A stretch of DNA of 64,000 bases, taken from assembly GCA_000733355.1 (NCBI GenBank), contig JNVV01000027.1:1-64000 (forward strand). Reading direction: 5' to 3'. The notes under the pieces are model-generated. The model had not been told where the DNA came from. It was given only the letters and a program-made list of their open reading frames with translations, and searched no databases. The DNA comes from Falciphora oryzae. Taxonomy: Eukaryota; Ascomycota; Sordariomycetes; Magnaporthales; Magnaporthaceae. The position numbers and the translations under genes were made by a program. Below are positions 47,036-58,864 of the stretch, one piece after another (position 1 is the first letter of the stretch; the number at the start of each line of letters is the position of its first letter).

Positions 47036-50000
47036 CTAGCGCTTGCGCTGCTTCTTCTTACCACGGTCCTCCTCGTCATCGAGCCCGCTCTCGCGGTCTT
47101 TCCTCTTGGCTTTGCGCTCAAGCTCGTCCCAGCTCTCTCCCTCATCATCGTCTTCCTCGCTTCCTTCCTCGCTCGCGTCGTCGGATGCGTTGGAATCATA
47201 CTCGGAGTCCTCTTCACTACTCTCTGAGGCCTCCTCAAGTTCTGACTCGCTGATCTCGAAGGCGCTCTCCTGGTCGTCCTCGTCGTCGTTATCCTCATCG
47301 TCCGAATCCGCCTGGAGGAACGACCAACCGCCATCGACGAAGAACTGGTGCGTGTCAGACGTCACCGTCTTCATGATGGTAGGCCAGTTGAGGTTGAGTG
47401 GACCCTCGGTATATGCTATATCCGACTGATCCAGGAACTCCTTGACATCCTCAAGAGACTCGACGGGAATTGTGTTGACGTGTGTTGGTGCCCGAGTGAA
47501 GTCCTTGAAAACAAACACAAGATCGAAATTCTTGAGACCGAATTGGACACGCTCCAGATGGGCAACCTCGATGTCTTCGAGAGTGACAACCAAGAAGGGC
47601 GGCTCGGTGATCTGGATGAGGCACTCGGTAGTGGGCTGGATGTAAACGTTGCTGCGGAACGGAACACCATTGAAGCCGAGCTCGCGCAGCGGCATGTCGA
47701 CCTCGATGTTCTCCGAACGGCCCGCCTCGGCGATCTTCTCGGCGAAGGCCTTGAAAAGTCGGTCGAGATCGGCACGGCGGCGGCGCTCCTCCTGCTCCGC
47801 CTCGAACTCGTCCTCATCGCCATACCGGTACTTGCGCTTGCGGTTTCCAGTCTCGTCGAACTGGATATCGGTCGCTTCGCGGTAGAATTGCACATCCTTG
47901 GTCTTCTTCTTGTTCCCAATAAGGATGGGATCCTTGAGATGGATGTGGATGATGACGATGAGTTCGTGCTGGCAGGGCTGGAAGAACAAGTGCCGGACAT
48001 TGGAGAAGAGGATGTCGACCCTCTGCTGGGCGGCCAAGGGTGACTGGTAACGGATGCCGTTTTGGTGGATCTCGACCTTGCCGGGGACACGCTTTCCCTC
48101 CATGGCAGGACGAATGAAGACATTGTCCAACACGGCCGGGCGGCGATCTGGAATTGGGAGTTACCACGGTTAGCCATCAACATCGCTGGTTGGGTGAGGG
48201 GTGGGGCACGTGAGAATCTCAGCACCGTAGACTTACTTCGAATCTCGACCAGCTTCTCCTGCTCAACGACATCTTCCATGTCTTTCTTTTCTTGCTCCTT
48301 CTTTGCTGACTCCTTCTTCATATTGGCGATCTGGTTGGCGATCTCGGTGTAGCGATCACCATCCAGTGACCGGAACGTCAGGCTGCGCACAAAGTGTGCG
48401 GTGGCGTCCTCGAAAGGCTGGTCATCCTTCCTGCCCACACCCTGGCCGGGCGAGAGGAAGTTGATACGGAGGAAGGACCACTCGCCCTCGTCGCTTTTGC
48501 TGGCGTTCTTGATGGTGTGGATGTGGAAGGGCACCGGCCGACCCATAACCGGCACAATGACAGTGGCATTTTTCTGATCGACGACAATCGAAAGGTCGCG
48601 GATCTTGGGAGGGAGCTGGTTGTCCCTCTTGTACGACTCGAAGCGCTTGAACTTCTTGACCTCGGTTCCGTTCTGGTCGTTCGTTGACTCGGCGAACCTG
48701 GCCAGGCCCTCCTTCTGTTTCTTCGTGGCGAGCTCCTTCTGGTGCTCTCGCCTCCGCTTCTCAGCATCCTCGTCCACCTGCGTGCTACGTTCGGAGCGGA
48801 GTCGGGTGCTTGTGATGTTCTTGGTAGCGACCGCGCCCACGCGGGCCTCCTTCTTCTCCTTCTTGGGCGCTGGCTGCGCCTCCTCGTCTTTGAAAAAGAA
48901 AGAGCTGGCGTCCGCATCGGTCGGGGCGTCGCCAGTGAAGACTACGGGCTCGGCAGTGGTGACGCGCACTGTGTCGATGATGACCAGTGAGTAGACCTTG
49001 CTGTTCTTGTCCTGCGGCGTTGGGTTCTCAATGTCGGAGAAACCAGAGGTGATGCAAAGCGTCATGCCATCCTTGAGGGAGCGAGAGTTCTTTGCATTCA
49101 AGATCATGGTCGGGTCGCGATGCTCGAGACCGATACCGCAGCCGATGTTCTTAAGGAAGTGCTTCTCGAGCTCGGGCTTCTTGCTCTTCACGTAAGCAAG
49201 GGCCTTCTGGTAGACCTCCTTTACGACGGCGCCGTCGCGGATCTCCTTAAGGATCAGCTGGTGGGTGGCGTGTAGGAGCTTGTAGTTGGACTCTTGCGAC
49301 TTGTTCGGGTCGACCAGGAAGGTTCGTGCGATGGACGAGCAGTATGACCTATACCGCAGGCCCAAGGCAGAGATTATGATGCCCGGGTGGAGGTTATCGT
49401 TGTTCGGCTCGGTCGCCCATCGAAGATCGTACTTGCCGCCGCTCTGGACGTTGGGTCCCAGGATCCAGTCGAGCTGCTCCGGGTCAAAGTCACTAGGCAG
49501 CTTCTGCTTGTTAGGCAAGGTCACCGTCTTCCACCACTTGTCGTCGTCGAGCTTCTTCTCGACCTTCTCGGCCAAAGCGCTATGCTTGACCTTCTTCTCC
49601 TGGTCGAGGATGGCTGACATCTCGTCGAGGAAGAACGGGTGCATCAGGGCGACGCAGGCCTTGGAAGATGTGCGCATTGCCCTCAGCTCAGCCTCATCCT
49701 TTGTCGCGAAGGCAGCAGCGGAGAGGGCCTGCGCAATGTCAGACTCCTCCACATCCTTGCAGTTCTCGGCAAAGATCTTCTTCCACTCGTCGACGAACGG
49801 GCCTTTTGCGGTGTCCTTGGTGAGCACACCGACCTTGTTCTGCATATTCCATAATGACCCAAGTTGTTAGCTAGGCAACCTCGCGCGCACATTTGAGCGG
49901 GGACTCGGAGGGTGTGACTCACGCCGGCCTCTTTGATGGCGTCGGTAATCTTGACGAACGCCTTTGCATTCTCGGCGGCATCCTTTCCCCTGACAAGGAC

Positions 50001-50470
50001 CTCGACGGGGAACCTGCCGCCTTTGATCTGGTCGAGGTGTTTCGCTGGAGTAAAGTCAGTGGGATGGTTTTTGGCGGAGCGTGTTGCTGGAGCGTTATTG
50101 GGATGTGCGCACCTTTCTTAGCGGTCGTGAGGATGTAGAGGGTGTCGATGGTGAAGAGCATGAGGGTGGTCGGGAACTCGTAGCCAAGCAGCCAGAACTG
50201 CACGGGAGTCGCAGAGTTAGCATTTCAAGAGTCGCAATAGCGGCGGCGATAGCATACGGGTCGCAGGATTGATGCGAGGCGTGGGATACTGACATGCATC
50301 GCATTGTTCTTGTGGTACTCGGGGCTCTCCTCGACCTTTCCCATCATGATGAGAATGGACGAGACGCCTCCGAAGAGCGCATCGCCCGATCGCTTGTCCG
50401 ACTTCCAGGCATTGATGAAGTGGGAGACTCGCTCCTGGAAGAGTTTGCCGTCGATCTTGATTTCCGCCAT
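47036..50470 (-). CDS. SPT16: FACT complex histone chaperone subunit SPT16
   Basis: Nuclear H2A-H2B/H3-H4 chaperone that disassembles and rebuilds nucleosomes ahead of and behind polymerases, with Pob3/SSRP1. Five exons: 50470-50294, 50197-50113, 50044-49923, 49839-48237 and 48147-47036, 1032 residues, the usual size. The N-terminal aminopeptidase-like (pita-bread, catalytically dead) domain covers about 1-430 ([13 protein letters not shown], then [14 protein letters not shown] and GFSDIENP). Then come the dimerisation and middle (Rtt106-like PH) domains (about 510-940, [24 protein letters not shown]). The acidic C-terminal tail occupies about 942-1010 (Asp/Glu/Ser) and ends in the basic KKKQRKR nuclear signal. 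Introns are 96, 68, 83 and 89 nt. Donors of introns 1 and 2 are off consensus (GTCAGT, GTGCGC), but phase and conserved joins ([21 protein letters not shown]) hold. Confidence 0.97.
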
Positions 50471-52333
50471 GATTGCGGTCGCGCGAGTTGTGTTGCGACG
50501 GATGGCAGACGCGACCGACGACGAGGCTGGAAGCTGGTATATGAAGAACCAGAGGTCGCCTTTGATTTTGGGCCTGGCAAAATCTCGGGACCGGGCAGGC
50601 TTCCAGAACTCTCACACTTTCGCGTCACGTCACGCGTTGCTGCGGCAGTGGCATTAATTTGTATGGTCCGTGCGTTCTGGTGGGGCAGCTAGTGGGGCCT
50701 GTATCTGCACTTTGGATCCTGTGCTGCTTGCCAGCCTGAGGCAGAAACTTCAATATTTCGTCACTGCGCATGCAGATGCTGCAAGCCTTTGGAGCGCCTG
50801 GCGAACTGTAGAAATAAATTCATGTGCTTCAGCAACATTCACGACGGGACAATCCTATCCTTTCCCTCTTTTTCTTCTTTGTGTTGTCCCATCATCTAAG
50901 TCACCGCTACGCTTCTCCCGAGAACTAGATCTTGCAAACAAACCCGGCACGTATTTATTTCACTACCGCCAGTGCAGGCAAGTATCCGAGACCAAGATGC
51001 AACGTGAGAGAACAACGGCCAACGGCTCCCACATGAGGGCGGCCATCGTGGTGAGCACAGCAGGCGAAAGCGGCCAAACATAGCCCTGGGAGACCAGGAA
51101 CGGATAATGCCGCAAATATGGATTGCTCAGCAAACACAACTCCAGGTCATGACGGAGCAATAGGGCGTATTGAACTCGCCCTTGGCCTCCCTCTTGGCCT
51201 CGGCAATATGCAAGGTGCAAGGTCGTGCTGCCTGCCTTAGTGGCCGCAGATGGCCGAGACCGCCCGACTCCGACAACAGTCGGCGCATCTGCCTACCGCC
51301 AGGGTCTGTCCCGTCGTTTCGGCAGGGCCATGCGCGTGCCATGAATAATACATGTGCCAGACCGAAACTTGCGATGACGGCGGCCTTGGGCCTGAATTAA
51401 TAATCATCAAGGCCTGCGTGAGCGTGCCTTTGCAGGCTGTCATGGAGTCCAGCCAAGCCCCACCACCCACCCACGCGAGTCGGCGTCTGCCAGAGCGGGA
51501 TAACTTTGCCCATTTAAACCCATTTTTTCCCTTCCCCTCCATGATTTTTTTCTGTCTGGCCCGAGGGGATGTTGTCCAGGAAGAGCCGATCGAATTATTC
51601 CGCCCGTCCATACCCTTAGCCTTTTCTTCCCGCTGGGTGTGTTATTCGGCGTTTGGATTCGCCCAGTCACGAGACGCAAGAATTGCGTGCGTTTGATGAC
51701 GGAATCGAGTCTAAAGCAACAACCAACAACAAACGAGGCCTCTGATTCGACAATAGCTGTGCGCCGCCCGTGATCCGACAAGCAAAACGTGGGCGCGAAA
51801 CGTGGGAGAGAGCGTGGGGTTTACAGCCTGTCTGTGGTTTTTATTGTGAATTATCCCACTTGACACCTCCCCGGTCCGGAAATCGTACTGCTTGCGTGGC
51901 GAGCGAGCCAGACTGGGGGCTGACTGTATCTACTATACATAGCTCGACTTGCCGAACAAAGCAGCTCTAGAATTGTGATCCGGGCCAGAAACCGCGCAGG
52001 CTCAGTCTCGGAATTTTCGGGGTTTTGAGGGTAGATCGCTTTCTCGGCGTCAAACTTTGATCTTTGTTGGCTTTCATCTGAAGCACCGCAGTCGAGTTGA
52101 AAGCAGGAAACCGCCATATTCGCTCATTGGCCTATCCCGCCCGTCCTGGCGCGCGTCTATACTGCAAACGCGCTTGATATCATTTGAGCGCGGGTGGCCT
52201 CCCGTTAGTGGCTGGCACCGGCACCTATCTCCGAGAGGCTCCTCGTGCTGCCCCGCGTTACACAGCGACAAACAGCTGCCAGCCCTACTGGCCTCCCGCA
52301 CAAGCCAAGGTCATCGACCCGGTCATCCCAGCC
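50471..52333. other. divergent promoter region SPT16 / glutamate-cysteine ligase
   Basis: 1.86 kb between two genes pointing away from each other. No coding signal. I looked for a Yap1-type TTAGTAA/TTACTAA element before the ligase gene and did not find an exact match. Confidence 0.6.
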
Positions 52334-54870
52334 ATGGGTCTCCTGTAAGTCTTTTACTCTGTTTTTGAGTTGGAAAAAAAAATCCCTCAGGGACGACTTC
52401 TTCCGCTTTGTTCGCCCATAATGACTTACAACAACCGTATCAAAACAGCGCCCTCGGGACGGCCCTGGACTGGCCAGAGGCCAAGAAGCACGCCCACCAA
52501 GTGCGCGAATGGGGTATCAAGGTGCTTTTTACCGCTACTAACCCGCCCTTTCCAGGTTGCGAATAGTCACTCACTAACCACCCGAGTGCAGCAACTCCTG
52601 GAAATATGGAACAAGGCGAAGCACAAGGAGAAAGACGCCTTGCTCTGGGGAGATGAGGTTCGCCAGCCTCTTAGCCGTTGCCCCCTCCCCTTCGCACAGA
52701 AACTGACCTCCTCTCAAGGTCGAATACCTCGTCGTGGTTTACTCCAAGGACCAACCAGGCGTCAAGCTGTCTCTGAGGCAGGCCGACATCCTAGAAGCCC
52801 TGGCTGCCGATTCCAGCCTGGCAGCTCAGGGAGGATGCGTTCCCGCGCTTCAGGAGACAACTTGCTCCAAGTAAGTCGGTCTCATAAGCGGCTTATGCCA
52901 GGCAAAATTCTTTCACTGTCGTTGACATTAGCCGACACTCGCATTACGCAAAGTGATCAACCGTTGCCTGTCTTCCATCCCGAGTTTGGCCGCTTTATGC
53001 TCGAGGCCACGCCCGGGAAGCCGTGGGGTATTGGTTTCAAGGAGCTGCTGAACGTCGAGCCTGACATGAGGCGCAGGTAAGCAACGACCTTCGAACGTCT
53101 GCTTCTAGCTCGCAGCTAAACCGCTGGTATAGGCGCATTCTCGCCAAGGAGCATATGCGCCCCGACGAGTACCCCATCACATTGACCACCTTCCCGCTGC
53201 TCGGCAGCCCGGGAGGTTTCCTGGACCCCTACTACCCGCCCTCGGGTCCCAAGCTGCGGTCACAGTTTGTACCCGATGAGATAGCGAACCCGCATATTCG
53301 CTTCCCTACACTGGCGGCCAACATCAGGTCGCGTCGCGGCCGCAAGGTGCAGGTCAACGTGCCCGTCTTCCGCGATGAGAAGACGCCCTGGCCCTGGCGG
53401 GACCCCACCGTCAACCGCGATCTGCACAACTGGCCCGAGGACGAGGATGTGCGCTCGGGCGGCGCTGCTCCGGACAACTTCATCCACATGGACGCCATGG
53501 CCTTCGGCATGGGCAGCTGCTGCCTCCAGATAACCTTCCAGGCCAAGAATATCACCGAGGGCCGGACCATGTACGACCAGCTGAGCCCGCTGTGCCCTAT
53601 ATTGCTCGCCTTGACCGCGGCCACCCCGATCTACAAAGGCTTCCTTGCCGATACGGATGTGCGGTGGAACCAGATCAGCCGTGCCGTCGACGACCGGACT
53701 AAGGAGGAGATGGGCGAAGAGGTATGCCTTGTTTCATAGTCATCAGCATCAGTATCATTCGGCTGACAGTTTCCCCTCTTCCGCTGCTGGCAGCCCCTGA
53801 AGAACTACAGGTGGAGGATACCAAAGTCGCGATACGCGTCCAACTCGACCTACATCTCGACGGACCCGCGGATGCGGCCTGAGTACATGGATCCTGACCT
53901 GGTGGTGGATGAGGATATCAAGGCGCAGCTCATGGCGGGCGGCATGGACGACCGGCTAGCGACGCACTTTGCGCACCTCTTCATCCGGGACCCGATCGTC
54001 ATCTTCGCTGAGGACCTGCTCGAGCTGGACTTGAGCAAGACGGACCATTTCGAGAACATCCAGTCGACCAACTGGCAGCACATGCGCTTCAAGCCCCCGC
54101 CCGCCGACAACAACATCGGCTGGCGCGTCGAGTTCCGCCCCATGGAGATCCAGATGACCGACTTCGAGAACGCGGCCTTTGCCGTCTTCATCGTGCTCGT
54201 CACCCGCGCCGTGCTCTCCTTCAACCTCAACTTCTACATCCCCATCGCCCGCGTCGACGAGAACATGGAGACGGCCCACGCCCGGGACGCCGTCCTGGAG
54301 CGCAAGTTCTACTTCCGCAAGGACCCCTTCCCGACCCGGGCCCCGGCCCCGCCCCGCGGCAGCACCGCCGCCTCCTCGGGCACCGCGACGCCGCAGCACC
54401 CCTTCAGCCGCTCGCCAACGCCGACGGGCCCCGTCGAGGACGAGTACCGGCTCATGACCATCAACGAGATCATCAACGGCACGGCGTCGTCCCACGATGA
54501 CGACGACGAGTCCCCTCCCTTCCCGGGCCTAATCCCCATCGTCGAGAGCTACCTGGACTCGGTCAACGTCGACGTCGACACGCGCTGCCGCCTGGCCACG
54601 TACCTGGACCTGATCCGCCGCCGCGCCTCGGGCGAGCTCGCCACCACGGCCCGCTGGATCCGCGACTTTGTGGCCGCCCACCCAAAGTACGCCCGCGACA
54701 GCGTCGTGCCGCCCGAGATCGCGCACGACCTCGTCGCCACCGTGGTCGAGGTCGGCGAGCGCGAGTGCACCGGCCGCGGCTTCGCTGGCCTCGCTGGCCT
54801 CGCCGACGGGGTGGCACCGAGTCTCGACAAGCTGCTTGGCACCGCCCGGTGCGGTCCTGAGCGTCGCTGA
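52334..54870 (+). CDS. GSH1: glutamate-cysteine ligase (gamma-glutamylcysteine synthetase)
   Basis: Joins Glu and Cys with ATP, the first and rate-limiting step of glutathione synthesis (cytosol). Seven exons: 52334-52344 (11 nt), 52449-52521, 52592-52657, 52719-52870, 52954-53076, 53133-53721 and 53794-54870, 696 residues, normal for eukaryotic GCL. Family features: start MGLLALGTALDWPEAKK, LLWGDEVEYLVV (about 45-56), FHPEFGRFMLEATPGKPWG, and the active-site strand MGSCCLQITFQ (268-278). Then GFLADTDVRW-type and YIPIARVDENM-type segments follow to a helical C-terminus. Introns are 104, 70, 61, 83, 56 and 72 nt. Donors of introns 2 and 3 are weak (GTGCTT, GTTCGC), but the conserved WGDE-VEYLVV join makes them necessary. 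A Ser/Pro/Thr-rich loop at about 532-560 (PTRAPAPPRGSTAASS) looks lineage-specific. Confidence 0.96.
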
Positions 54871-57139
54871 TCATCATTCCTTTGCCATCACTGCTGTCTT
54901 TTGTTGGTCTGTTACATCACCAGTCCAGCTCCTTTCGTTGGGGAGATTTCCGTTTACTTCCCCCACACCCATGGTGGCACCTTTGACAACGGATCATAGA
55001 ATATATAGGATCGTTCACAGGCGAGGCTCTCTGATGAATTGCGGTTGGTTTTGTGACGAGTTTGCACTTCCAGCATGGAGGCATGCGAAGCCATAGTCGA
55101 CATACAAGCTCCTAGACGGCACATACACGGCTCCATATGTTCCAAGACGGCGGTCTTGATGGTGAACAGACATCCAGGATGCCCCCTTCCATCTTGCCCG
55201 CTTTCGTGGGCTATATCTCTACAACTCTCAGGGATAATAAACGTTGGCTCTTTTGCGCGGAGCACACTGCAAAAAAACAACGTTGATGGTCCCTGAGAGG
55301 TGTACGAGCTAGAGATCGTAACTAGCGATCAGGCCCTCAGCCAGCCCGCCGGATTACTCTGCTGTCACTTGGCTAGCACCACAAGCACACTTGCAAAATG
55401 CCGACATCAATCCCGTCAACCAGGGAAAAGATTGACACCCGCTGAACCCCTTTCAGCGCATACACTCCCTGACGTGCGGATCCAGGGCCGAGAAGCAATC
55501 TCCAGGAACTCTATAGTCGCTCCCGCCACACACGCCCTCGGGGTCGAGTCAATCCACGACCGAACCTTTCCAGGTCGGATCGAGTCAACCGCCCCCTGAC
55601 GGTTTCCATACCCTTAATGCGGGCAGGCCGATCCCAACCTTTGGACAGTAGAAGTTGAAGAGGGAAACTACGAGCCGCATAGACTTAAGCACGTGGAGAG
55701 GAATGAGATGTCAGACCACTTTACACAAATAAGCTTCCCCAATTAGGGGGACCCAACGTCCATTCTCCTCTTCCACTCCGCCTTCTTTTTTCTTTTTTTT
55801 TTCTTTTCCCTCTTTCCCAGAAGAGAAACCCCCCAACACCAAACAGCAGAAGGCAGGCATTCCCGGTGCGGAACTCATCGTCCGGAATGGCCCGCCTGTC
55901 GTCTGATGGGGTTTACATATGCGCACGACAGGTCGATCTCACTGGAGGAATAAGGGACGTGTGTCAGGAGCGTAGCGTTTTTGGGGGCCTCACGAGCGGG
56001 CGTGTCTGTTGGTCGGCCGAGAAAGCCTGGAATAGGCCGGGCCAGGCTTTTATTCCCGCAACAACTGACTGCGGCCACCAAAGTTCCAATCTTTGACGCG
56101 ACGGCCCCCAACTCTATCTTTGTTTCCTCTTCTCCGGTCTCTCGATCAAAGATTCCCTAAACGGGCGATATATATGGTCCTGGTACCTCTTTTCTCCCCA
56201 CCGCACACACAGACGCAACAGTGGAACTTTCCGTGCTCTGGGCCGTGGTAGCGCTTACCCCTTCATTCAACGAGGCCCGATATGCCATTACCATATGGGT
56301 ATCCCTCTGGAGGATTATGTCCACCTGCCGGCCTCACGCTCCTTCGGAGACATGTAACACCACGCATGCGAGATGCGCGATGCACACAGGATCAAAGCGT
56401 CGAGTTCCAGCCGGGATCTGCCTGCTCGAGACACCCTGCATTGTGCGCATATATGTGTTCCATAACTTGGCGGTGACCGAAGCTGTTGCCGTTTGTATGG
56501 AGGCTTCTTGACTAGTTTGGGTATACCAATCGTTGCATAAGCATTCCCCAGATTACGATTATACTCTGTTGCTACTCGGTACACTTTTTTTCCCCCTTCT
56601 TTTCTTGGTTTTTGCTTGCCCTTGACCGAACAACCATCACGGCCCAGCGTGACCAACCCACCCAACCCACTCACCCCCTTACTCCGTCCATCTCGGCAGA
56701 TGCCCCATCGTGCGTCGGGGCTTCTTTCTCGATCGTTCTAGAACGATTACAACATGCGAAACGCAACGCAGCGGGGGGCATGGGATCCTCTCCCAGGTAA
56801 CATATAGTCGGCATTGAAGAGCTATATCAAGGGCGTCGGGGCTGATTATACCGTCGGGTGGGCCGGAAAGACTGCTGTCTCCAGCGGCTCGGAGATTGTA
56901 CGTAGCATCTCGATGTCAAAGCACAGGTAAAAGGGCTGCCCGATGTGGCCGGCGCCATGGTATCTCGTCCGGGGGCTGGACCGAAGCGAGAAGAAACTAA
57001 GGTCCGTCCGTCTCGGCTCATGATGGGACGACGACGACATGCCCACATGGTGGAAACAACGGGGTCGCCGCCCTCTCTCTCTTCACAGGGCACTAGGTCT
57101 CGGGCGAGCGAACTGCAAACGCGTGGAGCGAGTAGATAC

Positions 57140-57147
57140 CTATAAAA
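57140..57147 (+). promoter_or_regulatory. orphan TATA-box-like sequence
   Basis: TATAAAAG preceded by ACC and followed by purine-rich sequence, a textbook core-promoter match inside the gene-free right flank. No convincing coding frame follows within 600 nt, so its use is unproven. Confidence 0.25.
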
Positions 57148-58840
57148 GGAAGGAGCAAAGGCAAAAAAAAAAAAAAAGTTGGTAAAATCCCGCCGATGGC
57201 AATCGAGATGGCCCAGACGCGAGTCACCACCACAACCCCTTCGTCGTCTCTTCTCCGCCGAAAGCCTGTCCACCCTGCAGGTATCCATCTCGGATTTTTT
57301 TTTTATCGCCCACACCCACACACACACCCACTTGACAAGAACGGTGAGCGAGCGGGACTTTGTCCCGCATCCCGTATCTCGATTGTCTCACCGAGGAGCC
57401 AAGGCGAGGGAAGCAGGAGGGGGGGCCGCCGAGAGAGGCGAAAACGGAGCTTCGATCCACTACTAGTCGGGCATCCTTTTTTTTTGTCGCTTCGCATTGC
57501 AGCACGACGCACGACTCTCGAGCATCGCCAACTCCGATTCCCCACAGCGATGCGGTTCGGTAGAGGAATCCTTGACGGCTTAAGCGAAACTGTGGGAAGG
57601 CTGGGCCGTCGGGAGACCCAGGCCAAGGGAACCCTATGGAAGGACCGTCGTTTCGAAACTTGTGGGAGCTGGTCGGCTAGCCTTACGGAGATTGCTCTGG
57701 AGTCAGTCGGCCTCGGGACAGTGAAAAAAGCAGTAGCAGAGACCACGCCGAAGACTTCGAGGATAGACTTGTTTGTGTCGTGTCAAGCTCGCTCTGAGCA
57801 ATAAACACAATAGCATAACGCTCTTCCGGCCCGGAAATGCTGTTTTTCTCTATCGTCACCTTGACGGAACAGCAGCACAGGAAAGCAAACAGCATTAAAC
57901 TCAAGACGCCCACCTTTTCCCGGCATGGCCGATCGGCGCACCACCCCGAAAGAGGGAGTCGCTCCCGTGCTGGCCGCCCGTGCGCCGCCGGGTGCCTGGG
58001 TTGGCGATGGCGAGCAACCGAGCGTTCAAACTTTCGAGATCCTGGGTTGGGCTGGGATGGAGTTCCATTTTTAAAAACTCCAAATCCCTTTTTGACGTCC
58101 AGAATCATCCATTTTTCCCCCATGGAACGTCGAAAAAAGATGATGACCCCCACCCCGCTCGCCCACCATCCCGTCAACCCACACGTCCACTAGATGCCGC
58201 ATTTGGAAGTGAAAGGTCGAAGACGGGAGTTTGATCAACGGGAATAGAAGGCAGATTAAGGACGAGATGGTCATCGAGAAAAGAGAAACACGACGTGAAA
58301 ACCGGGAAAGGGAGGAGAGCGAGAGAGAGACAGAAAGGAAGTGAGCAGCAGAGCGGAGCGAATCGGCCGCCACCGCAGACGCAAAGGTTACCGCATCGTT
58401 GCCTTGCCTGCACGACTCGATAGACTTCCCTCCGGGCTCGCGGAAGGGGATCCCGTGTGCCCCAGCGGGAGGGATCGGCCTTCTCTGTTTTCTGTGCAGG
58501 TAAAAATTCGACACACACACACCCGCAAGATAACGAGCGCCTTACTAGTATTATGCAGGCACGTAGCAGACAAGATGGAGAGCGGTAGGCACCTCGGACA
58601 GAAGCCCAGCCTGCCGCCTGCTCTCTGGCAGGCAAAAATGTGATATCTCTGCGCCTCCATTTCTGCAAGCGGTTTCTTTTGGTCTTCATACCTCAAAAAT
58701 CGGGATGGGCGCCGCCTTGGCCGGCGGCGCCAGGTGGGCCGCGATAAAACGATAGCAGGCGCTGCAAATGCACGTCGACCAGAACGTCTGATGCATTGGC
58801 CCAACCTGGGAACTGTGGCGTGTGTCAGTCCAGGGGAAAC

Positions 58841-58864
58841 AAAAAAAAAAAAAAAAAAAAAAAA
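58841..58864. repeat. A24 homopolymer
   Basis: Uninterrupted run of about 24 A in non-coding sequence. Confidence 0.9.

Noticed and set aside
47416..49845. 809-codon continuous frame across the last intron of SPT16
   Set aside because: After 48237 it runs through the intron into the wrong frame of the last exon. The conserved middle domain and acidic tail require the 48148-48236 intron to be removed.
57196..57804. 202-codon frame downstream of the TATAAAAG at about 57140
   Set aside because: It crosses a T-rich and a CA-rich tract, lacks biased third positions and resembles no family. The opposite strand is equally open.
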